DNA of 64,000 nucleotides from Formicarius rufipectus (Eukaryota > Chordata > Aves > Passeriformes > Formicariidae), in contig VXAU01002072.1 in assembly GCA_013399695.1 (NCBI GenBank), positions 496,001 to 560,000 on the forward strand, in the 5' to 3' direction. Shown in pieces: positions 61,357-64,000 of the stretch (the first letter of the stretch is position 1; the number at the start of each line of letters is the position of its first letter). The position numbers and the translations under genes are program-made. Below the pieces are notes generated by a model that was not told the DNA's origin, did not search any database, and saw nothing but the letters and a program-made list of their open reading frames with translations.

Positions 61357-64000
61357 TGTTCAAAAGTGCTGAGCACATCATTTTACTAAAAAAGGACCTG
61401 TTTGATTAGTCCTAAACATATAAACCTGAAACATCTGAGTGTGTATAATACATTTACCGCTACAACACTGAGCCAGAAAATAAAATTTACAAAGTGATAA
61501 GTTCAGCCTCCCTGTTCTGCTTACTAATATATTTTAAGATGTTAGCCAATTACAATCAAATTTGATAGAGGCCCAGCATTATTATGTTTCTATAAGATTC
61601 AGGAAAATCTGAAGCCAAGAAGTAAAGAAGCCCACAGAAAGAGGCAGGAGCAAATTAATATTCCCAAACACAGGTAGGAAATTTTTGTGTGAGGGAGCAG
61701 CCAGCTATTCCCCACCAGTACGAGAACACCTCAGATTAGAACCAGTCCTGCCTTTTGCCTTGTCCAACAGGTAGGGAACATGGGAGGAAACAAATGTCTT
61801 GTGGAGGAGCAATTCACAAAAGCCAGCGGAGCAGTCAGGATTTTTGCAATGGCAGACTGCCAGGATACAAATTTGAAGAAAGTTGTTTCTCTCTAGCACA
61901 GTTTAGCTGGGACATTAATAGAATTATTCCAGGATGAAAGCAAGGTCAGGAAACAATTTCTATAATGAGTTTCCATCAGTTATGCTCAATGTTTCCAAGT
62001 GTACTATAACATCACATACAAAAGTCATGTCTTTATGTAAAGCAACAAATATAACAGTCTTACAGCACTGAAATTTATAAATTATGATTAATTTTCTGTC
62101 TATCTTGAACCTGGTTTCTATACCTCAAATGAACTCGCTTATTCTAAACACACTGTATTTAGAATAAACCACACTGTTTCAGATCAACAGAAAGAGTAAA
62201 CCTGACATAAGTCAGGTTTTCATTTTGCACCTGGATTGATTCAGGTTCTGTGCAACAGATCTGTAATTTAAGAAGTCAGTGACTCTTGAGTGAGCAACTT
62301 CTTGCACTGTGAGCAGAATAGCAATAGCAAATCTTAATGACAGTATTTTTATAATTCTATAAAGCAAGCTAAAATCCTAGAAAAAATGTAAATAAACAGG
62401 ACTTAATCAAATGCTCACCTCCAGATCTCACTTCAGACCTGTGCTGTGCAGGACTCCAAATTCAGCCTTGGTTTTGCTAACTTCTCAGGTTGGGCTCACA
62501 TCATCTCACCAGACAGCCTCCTCCCTACCCACCAGGCTTCTTCTGAACTAGAGTCATTTGAACGGAGCTGCAGTCAGAGACCAAAATGCCTGTTTGCTCA
62601 CAGCTGTCTAGAACTTCAGCTGGGGCTGTGCCCAAAGGCTAATGGCAATTCTAGCTGCAGACTGACACCTCAGAACCACTCATTCTGCTCTTCTGCCTTG
62701 TCCTTGGTTTCCATGGGCTAACCATGCAAATTTTTCAGCCTTTACAGTTTCTTCCCTTAGTGTGCTGGGCTTTGAAGTGATCTCAGGCTCTTACTTAAAA
62801 TGCCACGGCCACCACTAGATCAAATTTAGTGAAAGCAAGGGAAGGCAATTTGTCTTACAGTCAAGCAAAATGTGAATTGACACATCATGTTCTTGGTATG
62901 TGCAGCCCAGTTTGAAAAGCAGATCACATGGTGCTAGATCACCCCATTCCAGCCCTACCTTTGCCTCCTGTAATTTACAGCTGTGTCTATCACATTGACT
63001 GGAAGTTTACTTGGCCTCAGCATCCTCTCAAGTTAGACAAAAATATTCCAGTGATGGATTTCTGAAGTTGTCATACAATTCATCCCCATTGTGAAAAAAG
63101 TAGATAAGGGAAAGGGAATTTCCTGTTCTAAATAGAATGTACATAACCATCAATAATTCATTATTCAGTATCACAAAAATAGTTTCAAATTATAATGATC
63201 ACTAAAAAAAATTTTATCACTGAGGACACAGAAATTGCCAAAAAACCCTCCAAAACTAGCTGACATGCTTGAACTTCTTAGAACATTTTAATTTGGAAAA
63301 GTCAATCCATACTTCTTTTGGTTGTATAGGAAGGAAAATTCTGCTGGCCATGTTTTCCCTGTAGTGTTCTTCTACAGAAGTTCTAGTATGCAAGGCAGAG
63401 GGTCTGAACAAGGGCAAGAGAGTCACCAGTCCGGTGTTGTCGGATGAGTTCCCCTTCCCCAAACATAGCAAAATGAAGTCTCAGCACTTACGCTCATGTA
63501 ACTGAGTCATGCAACTGAGTAATAAGTCAGAGACTCATTCCTTGAGTTCCTGTATTTCCACTTCAAAATGGAACAAAATCTGGGCATGTATGTCAGTCAC
63601 TGTGTATCTGGAGGGGCTGTGTTACAGTTTAACTACAGTAAGCAGCTCAACAGAACCCAGTCACTGTGGTTTTAATGCCAAGCATTTAATTTCCACCAGC
63701 TCTTTCCTAGTTTTTGTCAAGGTGGATATTTTTACCTCAGACATAGTAGAACACAGCCTTCATACAGCAACATGGCATCTTAAATCTGAATGAAATCTGC
63801 AACAGTATCTTACTATAAACATGTGAGAAGTAAAGAACTACTTGAAAATTCTTCAATAGGCAAAATAATGTGCAATAAAATCACCACAAGTTTTTTAACA
63901 AAGAAAATAATTGTATCCCACATGCATCTCACTCTAAACAATAATCATAGAAAGCTTTTTGATGACAGGAAACACTTGGAGCTTTTATTCTCCTGCTGCA
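61357..64000. other. Non-coding unique sequence, right end
   Basis: No supported gene. It includes a perfect hairpin at 62198-62219 and a 13-base tandem repeat at 63495-63520 (CATGTAACTGAGT / CATGCAACTGAGT) that forms an AP-1-like TGAGTCA at its junction. All frames are under about 95 codons. Confidence 0.5.
62198..62219. repeat. Perfect 9-bp inverted repeat with 4-base loop
   Basis: AAACCTGAC-ATAA-GTCAGGTTT forms a perfect nine-pair stem with a four-base loop. A second, weaker CCTG...CAGG pair follows within 25 bases (CACCTGGATTGATTCAGGT). The stem is too short for a microRNA precursor by itself. Confidence 0.8.

Noticed and set aside
1..64000. CRISPR arrays, operons, phage or other prokaryotic systems
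   Set aside because: No regularly spaced repeats, no dense co-directional genes and no ribosome-binding-site architecture; CR1 and ERVL-type elements mark the DNA as avian.

Overview
The window looks like gene-poor nuclear DNA from a bird. The sequence is mostly AT-rich and CpG-poor, with scattered microsatellites, no operon-like gene packing and no long open frame (the longest is about 150 codons and resembles no family I know). The avian call rests on three truncated LINE copies that match the 3' end of CR1 (chicken repeat 1) and on LTRs of the ERVL type common in bird genomes. I found no complete protein-coding gene, no tRNA or rRNA gene, no CRISPR array, no provirus with internal genes and nothing resembling a bacterial system. 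The window is probably intergenic or lies in very long introns.

Layout. 1-4.7 kb is unique non-coding sequence ending in a poly-T run and a 745-base assembly gap (4757-5501). 5.5-11.4 kb is unique sequence with an AT-rich palindromic tract near 7.9 kb. At 11.44-11.95 kb there is a distinct GC- and CpG-rich block with a coding-like 50-codon frame, a candidate exon or small promoter island. At 17.40-18.90 kb a 747-bp sequence appears twice, at about two differences, separated by one N; this is most likely an assembly error (unmerged contig ends). 18.9-29.1 kb is unique, with a GT microsatellite and a candidate conserved element at 25.74-25.93 kb.

Mobile elements concentrate from 29 kb onward: an ERVL-type LTR on the minus strand at 29.1-29.7 kb with a clear TATA box, a possible third LTR at 31.9-32.65 kb, a CR1 end at 35.4-35.6 kb (+), a second ERVL-type LTR at 43.0-43.6 kb (-), a CR1 fragment at 50.5-51.0 kb (-) and a CR1 fragment at 60.7-61.4 kb (+). 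Just outside the repeats, 49.32-49.42 kb on the minus strand has six CpGs in 61 bases and a coding-like acidic open frame; it is the best single candidate for a real exon. A second CpG-rich island-like patch lies at 55.09-55.30 kb.

I did not find convincing evidence of a new biological system. The points most worth checking are the probable false duplication, the two candidate exons or promoter islands, and several AT-rich blocks that look like conserved non-coding elements but cannot be proven so without alignment.
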